A DNA stretch of 64,000 bases from Psychrobacter jeotgali (GCF_904846315.1 NZ_CAJHAF010000001.1:2232001-2296000); one strand, 5' to 3'; shown: positions 39,529 to 49,471, counted from the stretch's first letter. The notes: a model not told the origin generated them from the letters alone. Numbers and translations are program-made.

Positions 39529-40128
39529 ATGACTGATAATGCTCCTAAAAACCATCATAAACCTGATATTAGTAAAGCTAATGACTGTCCGCCCCTGCCT
39601 GCTAATGCCAATGTATTCGATGGTATTATTTATTGGTTAGCGCTTGGTTTAGGTAGCGGCCTCCCTCGCCGTGCTCCTGGTACTTGGGGCACAGTTGGTG
39701 GCTTGATTGTGGCGATACCTTTATTAAGTTTAGGCTTTGTGCCTTTTTTAATGGTGACTATCTTGTCTTCTATTATCGGCGTGTGGATATGCGGCCGGGC
39801 GTCCGAGCTGATGCAAGTCCATGATGATCCGCATATTGTTTGGGATGAGTGGGCAGGTATTTGGATTACTTTGCTGCCGTTGTCATATATGGGCATCGCT
39901 AATGGCAATTTTTGGCAAAACATCGCCCAACCTTTTTCTATCTTTGCCTTAATCATCGCCTTTATATTGTTTCGCTTCTTCGATATCATTAAGCCGCCCC
40001 CTATTGGCTGGGCTGATAAAAAGGTCGCTGGCGGTTTAGGTATTATGCTTGACGATATTATTGCCGGCATTATGGCGGCAGTCGTTTGGGTAATTATTTA
40101 CACGGCTATTTTTTATTTTGCAGACTAA
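39529..40128 (+). CDS. pgpA: Phosphatidylglycerophosphatase A PgpA
   Basis: Dephosphorylates phosphatidylglycerol phosphate at the inner membrane, feeding the cardiolipin pathway that Cls completes. Family motifs: GLGSGLPRRAPGTWGTVGGL, the acidic DDPHIVWDEWAGIW and FRFFDIIKPPPIGWADK, then GGLGIMLDDIIAG, all expected to bind metal and substrate. About four membrane helices. The N-terminal ~25 residues are polar. It starts 3 nt after thiL. Confidence 0.94.
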   Translation: MTDNAPKNHHKPDISKANDCPPLPANANVFDGIIYWLALGLGSGLPRRAPGTWGTVGGLIVAIPLLSLGFVPFLMVTILSSIIGVWICGRASELMQVHDDPHIVWDEWAGIWITLLPLSYMGIANGNFWQNIAQPFSIFALIIAFILFRFFDIIKPPPIGWADKKVAGGLGIMLDDIIAGIMAAVVWVIIYTAIFYFAD

Positions 40129-40288
40129 CCGTATCTTTTGCTCAGACTACATTTATTAAATATAGTATTTATTGCTTATAGTTACTTCAAGCTATATTTA
40201 GTTTACAAAGAGGGCACGACATACCGTTTCTGTTAGCCTGTCATTTACGCTATAATTTATTATATTTTGTTACATTTATAGAGCTCAT

Positions 40289-41671
40289 ATGAAAAAATCC
40301 CTATCTGTCATTATTCTTGCGGCCGGTAAAGGCACTCGTATGCAATCGGCTAAGCCCAAAGTATTGCAAACTTTAGCCAGCAAAACGCTGCTTGGTCATG
40401 TTCTTGAGACCTGTCATAACCTTACCGTTGATAATACGGTGGTGGTTTACGGCTTTGGCGGCGACCAAGTTCAATCAGTAATTAGCAATCATTACGCTGA
40501 TATGTCTATTACTTGGGTAGAGCAAACTGAACAGCTAGGGACCGGTCATGCGGTAAAAGTTACTCTTAATGAGCTGCCAAAAGAAGGGCAAAGCTTGATT
40601 CTATATGGCGATGTGCCATTGGTCAGTGCGCAGACTTTAGCCAATCTACAAGCGGCCAATACCGACGGCATGTCAATGTTGACCTTGACCGTAGATAATC
40701 CATTTGGGCTTGGTCGTATCAAACGTGATGCTGGTGGCAATATTGAAGCTATTGTTGAACAAAAAGATGCCAGCGCTACCGAGCAACAGATCACTGAAAT
40801 CAATAGTGGTATCTATTGTGTCGATAATGCCCTTTTGCATAAATATTTACCCAAACTGTCCAACGATAACGCCCAAAACGAATATTATCTGACTGATATT
40901 GTCAAAATGGCGGTGGCTGACGGTATTACTATTGCCGCTATTGAACCGGACTATGATTTTGAGATCGAAGGGGTCAATAATCGCCAACAACTGGCAAGCT
41001 TAGAGCGCTCTTGGCAAGCTAAGTTAGTCGCTGACCTGCAAGAAGCGGGTGTGCAATTTGCAGATCCTAAACGTGTCGATATTCGTGGCACTTTAAGCGC
41101 AGGCCAAGACGTATTTGTGGACGTCAATGTGGTATTTGAGGGCGATTGTGTCTTAGGCGATAATGTCTATATCGAAGCGGGCTGTGTCATTAAAAATGCG
41201 CAAATCGGCAATGCTTGTCATATCAAGTCTCATTGTGTCATTGATCAGGCACAGGTTGGCGCTGGTGTCGATGTTGGACCATTTGCTCATTTACGCCCCG
41301 ATACGGTTTTGTCTGATAATACTAAGGTCGGCAACTTTGTCGAGATCAAAAAATCAGTGATTGGTCATGGCAGTAAGGTGAATCATTTAAGCTACATTGG
41401 TGATGCCACCATCGGTGCCGACGTCAATATTGGTGCTGGGACTATTACCTGTAATTACGATGGGGTTAATAAGTATCAGACTACTATCGGTGATAATGTT
41501 TTTGTTGGTTCAAACTCAAGCCTTGTAGCGCCAGTCACTCTTCATGATACCGCCACCATTGCAGCTGGTTCGGTTATCACTAAAGATGTCGATACTAATG
41601 CATTAGCGTTTGGCCGTGCACGCCAAGTACAAAAAGAGGGCTATCAGCGCCCCCAGAAAAAACAGAAGTAA
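40289..41671 (+). CDS. glmU: Bifunctional GlmU (GlcN-1-P acetyltransferase / GlcNAc-1-P uridyltransferase)
   Basis: Makes UDP-GlcNAc. The N-terminal nucleotidyltransferase has [17 protein letters not shown] and YGDVPL; a left-handed beta-helix acetyltransferase with hexapeptide repeats ([37 protein letters not shown]) follows. Length 460 aa is normal. It sits 159 nt before glmS, the enzyme that makes its glucosamine-6-phosphate precursor. Confidence 0.97.
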   Translation: MKKSLSVIILAAGKGTRMQSAKPKVLQTLASKTLLGHVLETCHNLTVDNTVVVYGFGGDQVQSVISNHYADMSITWVEQTEQLGTGHAVKVTLNELPKEGQSLILYGDVPLVSAQTLANLQAANTDGMSMLTLTVDNPFGLGRIKRDAGGNIEAIVEQKDASATEQQITEINSGIYCVDNALLHKYLPKLSNDNAQNEYYLTDIVKMAVADGITIAAIEPDYDFEIEGVNNRQQLASLERSWQAKLVADLQEAGVQFADPKRVDIRGTLSAGQDVFVDVNVVFEGDCVLGDNVYIEAGCVIKNAQIGNACHIKSHCVIDQAQVGAGVDVGPFAHLRPDTVLSDNTKVGNFVEIKKSVIGHGSKVNHLSYIGDATIGADVNIGAGTITCNYDGVNKYQTTIGDNVFVGSNSSLVAPVTLHDTATIAAGSVITKDVDTNALAFGRARQVQKEGYQRPQKKQK

Positions 41672-41719
41672 TGACCTTTTTATTTAGACAGTTTTTGATT
41701 AGCATTGAATAAAACACTT

Positions 41720-41755
41720 TAAGCAGCACAGCGATAATCATTGCAGTGCTGCTTA
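41720..41755. promoter_or_regulatory. Hairpin between glmU and glmS
   Basis: TAAGCAGCAC (41720-41729) and GTGCTGCTTA (41746-41755) are perfect 10-bp arms around a 16-nt loop. There is no clean T run, so it is at best a weak terminator; it could instead be an RNA-processing or RNA-stability element between the two genes. Confidence 0.5.
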
Positions 41756-41830
41756 CTATTATTTATCAACCGACCTTAATCAACACTCTCTTTTTATTAT
41801 CAACAGTACACTTTATTATAAGGAATAGCT

Positions 41831-43675
41831 ATGTGTGGAATCGTAGGCGCAGTTGCTGAGCGTAATATTGCCAATATTTTACTTGAAGGGTTAAAGCGTC
41901 TTGAATATCGAGGCTATGATTCTGCCGGCCTGACCGTCATTCGTGATGGCGAGCTCCATCGTGAGCGTCAAGTGGGCAAAGTGCAAGCTTTGGTGGATGC
42001 CGTAGAAGTTAACCCAGAGTTTTTTAATGGTCATATTGGTATCGCTCATACCCGCTGGGCGACTCATGGCGAGCCTGCTCAGCGTAACGCCCATCCGCAT
42101 GTCTCTGGCAAAATTGCGGTAGTTCATAACGGTATCGTTGAGAATTACGCTGAGCTTAAAGAGGACTTGCTGGCTAAAGGCTATGAATTTACCTCGCAAA
42201 CTGATACCGAGGTGGTCGCTCATTTAATCCATGACGCTTATAAACAAACCCCGGATCTGATGGAAGCCGTTCGCACCGTTACGCCTTTATTACAGGGTGC
42301 CTTTGCCCTTGGTATTGTCCATGTCGATAGTCCAGATGAGCTGATTACCGTACGCCTAGGCTCACCCCTAGTAATCGGTGTCGGTATCGGTGAGAACTTT
42401 ATCGCCTCAGATCAGCTAGCGCTACTACCGGTAACCAACCGTTTTATGTACCTAGAAGAAGGTGATATCGCTAGAATTACCCGTGATAGCATTCAAGTTT
42501 ACGCTGATGGGATCGAAGTTAAGCGCTCAGTTAACGAGATAGACGCCTCGCAGCATAATGCTGATAAAGGCGAGTTCAAGCATTATATGCTTAAAGAAAT
42601 TTATGAGCAGCCAGATGCCGTCGCTCGTACCCTTGAGATGGCAATAGATAGCAGTAATACATCAAGTCTGCGCAAGGATTTTTTACAATGTAACGAGGCT
42701 CAGCTGGCTGGTATTCGCCATATTCAGGTACTTGCTTGTGGTACCAGTTATCACGCTGGCATGGTGGCCAAGTATTGGTTCGAAAACCTAACTCGCCTGC
42801 CCTGCTCGGTTGAGATTGCCAGCGAGTTCCGTTATCGTAACCCCGTTGTGGTTGATAACTCACTTATCATTTGTATTTCGCAGTCGGGTGAAACTGCAGA
42901 TACGCTATCGGCATTACGTGATACTCAAAAGCAAAAGCCAACAGGCTTGGTGAGCTTGGCATTATGTAACGTCCCAACGTCATCACTGGTGCGTGAAACG
43001 GATATCTTTTTACCGACTCACGCCGGCCCTGAGATTGGCGTGGCTTCTACCAAAGCCTTTACCACTCAGCTTGCAGCCTTAATGCTGCTGGTACTCAAGA
43101 TCGGGGTTACTCAAGATCGTATCGATGAGCAGCGCCTAACCACTTTACTAGGTGAGCTTCATAAGCTGCCGGGTCAGCTCTATGCCAGCCTACATCTTGA
43201 TGCCTCTATCAAAAAGATGAGTGAGCATTTTGAAGAGAAAAGGAGTTGCCTATTCTTAGGTCGGGGACTACAGTTCCCAATCGCTCTTGAAGGGGCGCTC
43301 AAGCTCAAAGAGATCTCCTATATCCATGCTGAAGGCTACGCGGCGGGCGAGCTAAAACACGGCCCATTAGCGCTAGTCGATAAAGATATGCCTATTGTGG
43401 TTTTGGCACCAAAAGACAGCATGTTCGATAAGCTTAAAGCCAATATGCAAGAGGTGCACGCCCGTCACGGTGAGCTATTTGTGTTTGCTAGTGAAGAAAG
43501 TAAAATGGTCGCTGAGGAGCGCATGCATATAGTATACGTTCCTGAAGTCTGCGAGATATTAGCACCTATCGTCTATAGCGTGCCCGTACAACTGTTATCG
43601 TACCATGTGGCAGTCATGCGCGGCACCGATGTCGATCAGCCACGGAACCTCGCAAAATCAGTGACGGTCGAATAG
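41831..43675 (+). CDS. glmS: Glutamine-fructose-6-phosphate aminotransferase GlmS
   Basis: First step of hexosamine synthesis. An N-terminal GATase II domain (MCGIVGAVAER with nucleophile Cys2, HTRWATHGEP, VVHNGIVEN, TDTEVVAHL) is followed by two SIS domains (ACGTSYHAG, ISQSGETADTL, ASTKAFTTQ) and the C-terminal DVDQPRNLAKSVTVE. Length 614 aa is slightly above the E. coli 609. GGAATAG lies before the ATG. Confidence 0.97.
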   Translation: MCGIVGAVAERNIANILLEGLKRLEYRGYDSAGLTVIRDGELHRERQVGKVQALVDAVEVNPEFFNGHIGIAHTRWATHGEPAQRNAHPHVSGKIAVVHNGIVENYAELKEDLLAKGYEFTSQTDTEVVAHLIHDAYKQTPDLMEAVRTVTPLLQGAFALGIVHVDSPDELITVRLGSPLVIGVGIGENFIASDQLALLPVTNRFMYLEEGDIARITRDSIQVYADGIEVKRSVNEIDASQHNADKGEFKHYMLKEIYEQPDAVARTLEMAIDSSNTSSLRKDFLQCNEAQLAGIRHIQVLACGTSYHAGMVAKYWFENLTRLPCSVEIASEFRYRNPVVVDNSLIICISQSGETADTLSALRDTQKQKPTGLVSLALCNVPTSSLVRETDIFLPTHAGPEIGVASTKAFTTQLAALMLLVLKIGVTQDRIDEQRLTTLLGELHKLPGQLYASLHLDASIKKMSEHFEEKRSCLFLGRGLQFPIALEGALKLKEISYIHAEGYAAGELKHGPLALVDKDMPIVVLAPKDSMFDKLKANMQEVHARHGELFVFASEESKMVAEERMHIVYVPEVCEILAPIVYSVPVQLLSYHVAVMRGTDVDQPRNLAKSVTVE

Positions 43676-43862
43676 GTTTTAATTTTTAGGTGACAGCTTT
43701 TACTTGTATTAATAATCACCTAAAATAACTGCTACTTTTGCAGATGATTCATTTATTATAGGGCAGTTTACTACAAGTATTATTGCAAAATAGGCTTGAT
43801 TTGGTACGTATCAGATTTGCCGTAACTGTCCGCAATACCAATACAACTTAAGGCTAATTATA

Positions 43863-44858
43863 ATGACAGCAGTAATTAAAGTTGCCATCGCCGGTTACGG
43901 CAATCTTGGCCGCGGTGCCGAGGCCGCTATCCAACAAAGCCCAGACATGCAGTTAATAGGCGTATTCAGTCGCCGAGATCCTGCATCTGTTACCTTGATT
44001 GACCAAAGCGTGCCGGTGTACGCCATGGACGATATCGAACAGTATCAAGATGAGATAGATGTGTTGATATTATGTGGCGGCTCTAGAACTGATTTGCCAG
44101 AGCAAGGCCCTGCTCTTGCCAGTCTCTTTAATATCGTTGATAGCTTCGATACGCATGCTAAGATTCCTGAATATTTTGCGGCGCTCGATGCCCCAGCTAA
44201 AAAGGCGGGCAAAGTCGCTATGTTATCAGTAGGTTGGGATCCCGGTTTATTCTCTATCAACCGTTTATACGGCGAAGCTATTTTGCCCGTCGGCGAAACT
44301 TACTCCTTTTGGGGCAAAGGATTAAGCCAAGGACATTCAGATGCTGTGCGCCGTGTAGACGGGGTTAAGGCAGGCGTGCAATACACTATTCCCTCAGAAT
44401 CTGCTATGACGCGCGTACGCAATGGCGAGCAGCCCACGCTCAGCACTCGTGAGAAGCACGTCCGCGAATGTTATGTGGTCTTAGATGATGGCGCTGATGC
44501 CGATACGGTACGCAACGCCATTGTGACCATGCCAGATTACTTTGCTGACTACGACACCACGGTGCATTTTATTGATGAGCAAACGCTTAAGTCTGAACAC
44601 AGCAAAATGCCACACGGTGGTTTTGTCATTCGCAGCGGCGTCAGCGGCATTGATAATGAGCAGAATGATCAAGTAATGGAGTTTTCATTAAAGCTTGGTA
44701 GTAATCCTGAGTTTACCGCCAGCGTGCTTGTGGCTTACGCCCGCGCCGCCTATAAAATGAACTTAGCAGGAGAGACTGGTGCCAAAACCGTGCTTGATGT
44801 CGCCCCAGGTTTATTGTCGCCTAAATCGCCTGCGCAGTTGCGTAAAGAGCTGCTGTAA
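43863..44858 (+). CDS. ddh: meso-Diaminopimelate dehydrogenase Ddh
   Basis: A 331-residue NADPH enzyme that reductively aminates tetrahydrodipicolinate straight to meso-DAP. Rossmann start VAIAGYGNLGRGAE, then FSRRDP, LILCGGSRTDLPEQGP, DSFDTHAKIP, SVGWDPGLFSINRLYGEA, FWGKGLSQGHSDAVRRVDGVKAG, MPDYF and MPHGGFVIRSG all match the Corynebacterium-type enzyme. This one-step route is unusual in Gammaproteobacteria, which mostly use the succinylase pathway. It comes after glmS with a 187-nt gap and is followed by a terminator. Confidence 0.93.
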   Translation: MTAVIKVAIAGYGNLGRGAEAAIQQSPDMQLIGVFSRRDPASVTLIDQSVPVYAMDDIEQYQDEIDVLILCGGSRTDLPEQGPALASLFNIVDSFDTHAKIPEYFAALDAPAKKAGKVAMLSVGWDPGLFSINRLYGEAILPVGETYSFWGKGLSQGHSDAVRRVDGVKAGVQYTIPSESAMTRVRNGEQPTLSTREKHVRECYVVLDDGADADTVRNAIVTMPDYFADYDTTVHFIDEQTLKSEHSKMPHGGFVIRSGVSGIDNEQNDQVMEFSLKLGSNPEFTASVLVAYARAAYKMNLAGETGAKTVLDVAPGLLSPKSPAQLRKELL

Positions 44859-44880
44859 ATGCTAGTTTTGAGATAAAATA

Positions 44881-44919
44881 AAAGCACTGAGTTTTAAGAG
44901 CTTGGTGCTTTTTTTTGGT
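44881..44919 (+). terminator. Rho-independent terminator after ddh
   Basis: AAAGCACTGAG and CTTGGTGCTTT pair with two mismatches, followed by a run of T (to 44916). It lies 22 nt after the ddh stop. Confidence 0.7.
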
Positions 44920-45248
44920 TTAGTTTTTGGTATTGCTGTTCTAGTTTCTGTAAAGCTGACCTTTAAGTTTTGGAGATAAGGTCTGATAACCACTTGTGTC
45001 AGTGATTTTTTAGCTAAAATTAGTGTATGGTACCCTAGTGAGGACTCGAAACTTGGGCTGTAGGCTAATAGCATCAAGGTTTTAACTTGCTGAAATAGTT
45101 ACAGTGTACTTCGTAGTGTACATGCAGTAAGCTTTTGGATTTTTATTTTTATTTACCATAAGCGCTGTTGCTCGTAATGGAGTTACAGAAAATTTCTGCT
45201 TAACGAAGCTATTCTAGTCTTTTACCTTTATCAGAACGGAGAATTTTT
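44920..45248. other. Gene-free stretch upstream of the LysE gene
   Basis: AT-rich region with no convincing frame. A direct repeat of AGTGTAC around TTCGT (about 45103-45122) is the only visible structure. It presumably holds the promoter of the LysE-family gene. Confidence 0.45.
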
Positions 45249-45884
45249 GTGTCAGATTTAAGTTTTTGGTTGTTATTTTTTTCTACTGCATTAGCGTTGA
45301 ATATTGCACCTGGTCCAGATCTTCTTTACATTCTAACTAAGACAATAGCAAATGGGAAAAGGGTTGGGGTAGCATCTGCGCTCGGAGTTTGTACTGGAGC
45401 TCTTTTTCATGTTGGATTGGCGTCACTTGGGTTGTCAGCAATTCTAGTGTCATCCGCACTTGCATTTTCTATAGTTAAGTATATCGGTGTTGGTTATTTA
45501 CTATATCTTGCATATAAATCTTTCCGTTCAGCTGGTACTAGTTTAAATATAACTCCAGCAGACAAGCACAAAGAGTCTGCGTGGAAAGCTTTTAAACAAG
45601 GAGTGCTTATTGATATATTGAACCCCAAAGTAGCTATATTTTTTATGGCATTTTTACCTCAATTTATTCGTGATGGTCATGGAACAGTTCCAATACAGCT
45701 ACTTTATTTAGGTTTGTTGGTAGTTGCTGTTGCTGTCGTCGTTGAGGTAACTTACGTATTACTTGCATTTAAGCTAACAAAAAAAATAAGAAGCAGTAAG
45801 CGTGTAAGTGTGTTGCTAGACAGAGTTATCGGCACTGTTTTTGTTGCTCTAGGGATTAAGCTAGCAGTAAGCACTAGCAGATAA
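45249..45884 (+). CDS. LysE-family amino-acid exporter
   Basis: A 211-residue, six-helix exporter. Starts at GTG 45249 with GGAG 8-11 nt upstream. Family motifs: LNIAPGPDLLYILTKT near the start and DILNPKVAIFFMAFLPQF in the middle. It is AT-richer than the gene before it, and differs clearly from the other LysE-family gene at 19835. Being directly after ddh, it might export lysine or related products; that is a guess from context only. Confidence 0.9.
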   Translation: MSDLSFWLLFFSTALALNIAPGPDLLYILTKTIANGKRVGVASALGVCTGALFHVGLASLGLSAILVSSALAFSIVKYIGVGYLLYLAYKSFRSAGTSLNITPADKHKESAWKAFKQGVLIDILNPKVAIFFMAFLPQFIRDGHGTVPIQLLYLGLLVVAVAVVVEVTYVLLAFKLTKKIRSSKRVSVLLDRVIGTVFVALGIKLAVSTSR

Positions 45885-46216
45885 GATCGTGATACTCTTT
45901 GAGCAAATTATAGACAATGACTGAACTTAATACCTGCGATTTTAAGCTAGTATCTTCAACGCGAAATTAGGGCATACCCCACCGGAACCAGTTATTTTAC
46001 CCTCAAAACCTATTAACAGACTACTTAAAACAGACTGCTATAATGGAACCACTTATATTAGACGACTAAGCCAGTGATCTCCATCAAAAATGAATTAAAG
46101 GCGACTAAGCTTAGGATAAGAACTGAAACGATCAAGCCTATAAAAAGTCAGCTGGAAAAACCTCCACCCTTAATAAAGAGTGGAAGTTTTCTGCTGTTAT
46201 TTTAGTCTGCTTACTT
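45885..46216. other. Gene-free stretch with CGACTAAGC pair and MFS terminator
   Basis: CGACTAAGC occurs twice (about 46061-46069 and 46102-46110). A hairpin terminator for the minus-strand MFS gene lies at 46157-46190. No coding frame is convincing. Confidence 0.5.
46157..46190 (-). terminator. Rho-independent terminator of the MFS gene
   Basis: AAAACCTCCAC and GTGGAAGTTTT pair with one mismatch around a loop; read on the minus strand a T run follows. It lies 27 nt after the MFS stop. Confidence 0.7.
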
Positions 46217-47647
46217 TTATTGCTCACTCGATGTCTTTATAAAAAACGACATAACCAGTCCACTAATCGCTAATACAATACCTAAAATAAACGCTGTTTG
46301 CACGCCAGCAGTCAATGAAGTGCTTACCATAGAAGGGTTAGATGGATCAGCAACCGTCTTCAAAAAGTTATTTTGCGACGTAGACATTATCGTAATCGCC
46401 AGCGCCGTTCCGATGGAGCCAGAGACTTGCAATAAAGTATTTATCAAAGCGGTGCCGTCTGGATACAGGTTTTTGGGTAGGGCATTCAAACCATGAGTTT
46501 GCATCGGCATCATAACGAATGTCACCCCGATCATCAGACCTGAATGCAACAGGATAGCCATGAGAATAGAGGTCTCCGTAGTGACATTCGATAGCATCCA
46601 CAGCATGATAATCATTATGATAAAGCCCGGCGTAAAGAGCCACTTAGCCCCATACTTATCATAAACACGTCCTGCTACTGGCGATAGAATGCCATTTAGT
46701 GCGCCCCCTGGCATCAATATCAGACCGGCCGTAAGTGCTGTTAGCCCCAGTCCAATTTGTAGATATAAGGGCAGTAGAATCATGCTAGATAAAATAATCA
46801 TAAAGGTCGCAGAGACACTTAACAAAGCTAAGGTAAACACCGGATATTTTAAAGTACGCAGATCTAACATAGGCTTATCAAGTTTGAACTGTCTTGACGA
46901 AAATACTAGAAGAGACACTAGCCCAATAATTAGCGTACCAATGACCAGCGGACTGCCCCAGCCTTTGTGTCCTGCAATACTAAAGCCATAGACAATACCG
47001 CCAAAGCCAAGTGTTGATAAAAATATTGATAGCCAATCTATTTTAGGTTTGGTCAGCTCCGTAACATTCTGCATAAACAGCAGTCCATATACTAATGAAA
47101 AAGCCAAAAATGGAATGAGCAGCCAAAGAATCCAATTCCAGCTCAATACTTCAATAATTAACCCCGCCGTGGCCGGTCCAATAGCCGGTGCTGACATCAT
47201 AACCAGCCCGATTAGCCCCATAATGGTCCCTCTTTTATGAATAGGGAAAATGACTAATACGGTGTTAAACATTAGAGGGATCAACAAACCAGTACCGATC
47301 GCCTGAATAACTCGGCCTAGGAGTAAGACATTAAAAACTGGTGCCATACCAGAGACTATCGCTCCAGCAATTGAAAACAGCAAGGAGGCCACAAATAACT
47401 GCCGCGTACTAAACCATTGTATCAATAGGGCCGACACCGGGATCAGTATCCCCATGGTTAGCAGGTAACCGGTGGTTATCCATTGTACTGTGGAAGAAAC
47501 GACGCCAAATTCAAGCATTAAATTGCCAAGCGCCATATTTAAGGCCGTCTCACTGAATAACCCGGCGAATCCTGCTATTAAAAAGGAGATTAGAATGGGA
47601 ATTGGTTTTATAGCAGTTTGGCTTTGTTCCATGGTAAGGGTAGACAT
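46217..47647 (-). CDS. DHA2-family MFS drug:H+ antiporter (EmrB/QacA type)
   Basis: A 476-residue protein with about 14 hydrophobic helices, the length and layout of DHA2 transporters. The antiporter motif C region reads GLVMMSAPAIGPATAG, and motif A-like residues follow the second helix. Such pumps export lipophilic drugs, dyes or disinfectants. It lies 35 nt downstream of a TetR gene on the same strand, with which it probably forms an operon, suggesting control by that repressor. Confidence 0.9.
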   Translation of the reverse strand: MSTLTMEQSQTAIKPIPILISFLIAGFAGLFSETALNMALGNLMLEFGVVSSTVQWITTGYLLTMGILIPVSALLIQWFSTRQLFVASLLFSIAGAIVSGMAPVFNVLLLGRVIQAIGTGLLIPLMFNTVLVIFPIHKRGTIMGLIGLVMMSAPAIGPATAGLIIEVLSWNWILWLLIPFLAFSLVYGLLFMQNVTELTKPKIDWLSIFLSTLGFGGIVYGFSIAGHKGWGSPLVIGTLIIGLVSLLVFSSRQFKLDKPMLDLRTLKYPVFTLALLSVSATFMIILSSMILLPLYLQIGLGLTALTAGLILMPGGALNGILSPVAGRVYDKYGAKWLFTPGFIIMIIMLWMLSNVTTETSILMAILLHSGLMIGVTFVMMPMQTHGLNALPKNLYPDGTALINTLLQVSGSIGTALAITIMSTSQNNFLKTVADPSNPSMVSTSLTAGVQTAFILGIVLAISGLVMSFFIKTSSEQ

Positions 47648-47682
47648 TAAAACTCTCTTTTTTATTAGCTGATTTGCTTTTT

Positions 47683-48297
47683 TTAATAGGTTGTATGATT
47701 GTTTTTATCAATTTTTTCAGTAAATAATGAAGGAATCTGTTCTGCTATGGCTTCAAGTGGTTTTCCACTTTTCATCGTTAAAGCTAACAAAATACCGCCT
47801 TCAGTAAGTGCATGAAAAACGGTAGCTAAACTGGTGGCTTGCTCTTGGGGATAGCCTGCTGTAAGAAACCTCTCTGCATAAACAGCTTGCCAATCCTTAA
47901 AAGTAGCTTCACAGGCCGATCGAATCGGCTCACTGGTAGAATGCTTTTCCCCAGCAATGGTGCCAATTGGCGAGCCAATCGGATCACCGCCTGCGCCAAA
48001 CATTTTGGCTAATTCGTACACATAAGCTTGCAAGGCCTGTATTAAACTGCCAGCACCTAGCTTAGAAGTACTATCAAAAACTCGCTTAATATCAGCCATA
48101 ACCAGTGTTTTGGTATTATTAATCGCAGCAATCGCTAATTGTTCTTTGCCCTCTGGGAAATAGTGATACAGCGATCCTTTAGGGATACCGCTTTCTTCAA
48201 TGATGTCATTTAGGCCCACACCGCAATAACCACGTACCTTAAACAGACGTGATGCAGTCTCAATGAGTACCTCTTTTGGCTTTAACTTGTCATTCAT
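47683..48297 (-). CDS. TetR/AcrR-family repressor (YxaF/LmrA-like)
   Basis: A 204-residue regulator with an N-terminal helix-turn-helix (VGLNDIIEESGIPKGSLYHYFPEGKEQL, about residues 26-53) and a ligand domain with the YxaF/LmrA-type pattern (GGDPIGSPIGTIAGE, ALTEGGILLALTMKSG). It likely represses itself and the MFS pump gene downstream. An operator-like inverted repeat lies 26 nt upstream. Confidence 0.9.
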   Translation of the reverse strand: MNDKLKPKEVLIETASRLFKVRGYCGVGLNDIIEESGIPKGSLYHYFPEGKEQLAIAAINNTKTLVMADIKRVFDSTSKLGAGSLIQALQAYVYELAKMFGAGGDPIGSPIGTIAGEKHSTSEPIRSACEATFKDWQAVYAERFLTAGYPQEQATSLATVFHALTEGGILLALTMKSGKPLEAIAEQIPSLFTEKIDKNNHTTY

Positions 48298-48322
48298 TAC
48301 TATAACCCTTTTAAAATTATAA

Positions 48323-48340
48323 CAACTGGTCTATTAGTTG
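48323..48340. promoter_or_regulatory. Possible operator upstream of the TetR/MFS genes
   Basis: CAACTGGTCTATTAGTTG has inverted CAACT/AGTTG ends and an inner GGTCTA, as seen in operators of this TetR subgroup. A second palindrome, ATGAAT-TTCGT-ATTCAT, lies at 48394-48410. Confidence 0.45.
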
Positions 48341-48481
48341 GCTATGATAGTGATCCCCTTCTCATCTGTCAATACCATAAAGATAGGCTAAAAATGAATT
48401 TCGTATTCATTGAGATGACTAAAAAGGTTGATAGTGTGCTTTAACATGCTTTGTAACTGACTCATCGAGTCTTTGACGGCA

Positions 48482-48522
48482 ATAAAAAAACACCCAATCA
48501 AGTTGAGTGTTTTTTTATTTAA
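48482..48522 (-). terminator. Rho-independent terminator of the TauE/SafE gene
   Basis: AAAAAACACCCAATCAAGTT and the facing TTGAGTGTTTTTT pair with one bulged base; T runs exist on both strands. It lies about 90 nt after the TauE-family stop. The remainder of 48341-48613 contains no gene. Confidence 0.75.
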
Positions 48523-48613
48523 AGCAAGAATGGCTAGATGGGCTTAGTAGGACTTGGTCACATCATTAATCAAATATCACTTTTTGAATCTGGAAATCGA
48601 TATGATAATAATC

Positions 48614-49471
48614 TCAAAATAATCCCTTATAAAGAAAATAAAACCCGACTACGAATAACAACACCGAGAAGCATTTTTTTAGCAGTGACGGTGAGAGCAT
48701 GTGCGCGACTTTTGCCCCTACTTTGGCAGTAAAAAAGCTCATGATGCTAATGCCCAAAAAGGCATAAATGTGCACAAAACCGATGGTATTAGGCACATCA
48801 ATTTGCGCCTGTGTTCCAAATACCATATACCCTAACGCCCCAGCAATGGCAATCGGCAGACCACATGCCGCTGAGGTGCCCACCGCTTTTTGCATGACCA
48901 CATTATAACGGGTGAGATAAGGCACGGTTAAGCTACCACCGCCGATACCGAAAATGGCTGAGGCGACGCCAATAACGCCGCCTGCTGCTAACTGCTTGGA
49001 CTTTGCTGGTAGTGCAGCATGGGCGTGAGGGCTGTCAGTGTCATTATCAGTATTAGTATTAGTGCCACTAGCAGCATTGGTAGTTATTGGTTTTTTGGCT
49101 TTGGCAAACATCCTATAAGCGACCCACAGCAAAAACACCCCAACAATGAGCTGAAGATATAGCCCAGAGATTTGTCCTGCAATCCCTGCACCCAAAAAGC
49201 AGCCAATAGCTAGACCCGGTGCTAGATTTTTAAACACTGGCCACATGACCGCACCTTTTTTATTGTGCGCCATCAGTGAACTGATAGAGGTCACAATAAT
49301 GGTTGCTAGCGACGTCCCTAGCGCCAGATGCATGATATTGTCAGGGCTGTAGCCCATTTGGGTAAAGACGATAAATAACAGCGGCACGATAATGGTGCCA
49401 CCGCCTACGCCAAATAGCCCTGCAGCAAATCCTGCTAGAGCGCCTATTATTAAAAAAGTGATTAATTCCAC
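48614..49471 (-). CDS. TauE/SafE-family sulfite/anion permease
   Basis: A 285-residue protein with eight hydrophobic helices in two repeats, each with the family glycine motif (GLFGVGGGTIIVPLL near residue 18; AIFGIGGGSLTVPYL in the second half). These proteins move sulfite, sulfoacetate or similar anions across the inner membrane. The central loop (about residues 133-153) is Thr/Asn/Asp-rich. It stands alone, and the flavin reductase gene upstream is on the same strand with a 129-nt gap. Confidence 0.9.
   Translation of the reverse strand: MELITFLIIGALAGFAAGLFGVGGGTIIVPLLFIVFTQMGYSPDNIMHLALGTSLATIIVTSISSLMAHNKKGAVMWPVFKNLAPGLAIGCFLGAGIAGQISGLYLQLIVGVFLLWVAYRMFAKAKKPITTNAASGTNTNTDNDTDSPHAHAALPAKSKQLAAGGVIGVASAIFGIGGGSLTVPYLTRYNVVMQKAVGTSAACGLPIAIAGALGYMVFGTQAQIDVPNTIGFVHIYAFLGISIMSFFTAKVGAKVAHMLSPSLLKKCFSVLLFVVGFYFLYKGLF

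Noticed and set aside
44862..45077. 71-residue minus-strand frame after ddh
   Set aside because: It runs across the ddh terminator hairpin, has no ribosome site, and its sequence resembles nothing.
48538..48732. 64-residue plus frame overlapping the TauE-family gene
   Set aside because: It overlaps the conserved end of the TauE gene in antisense; no ribosome site.
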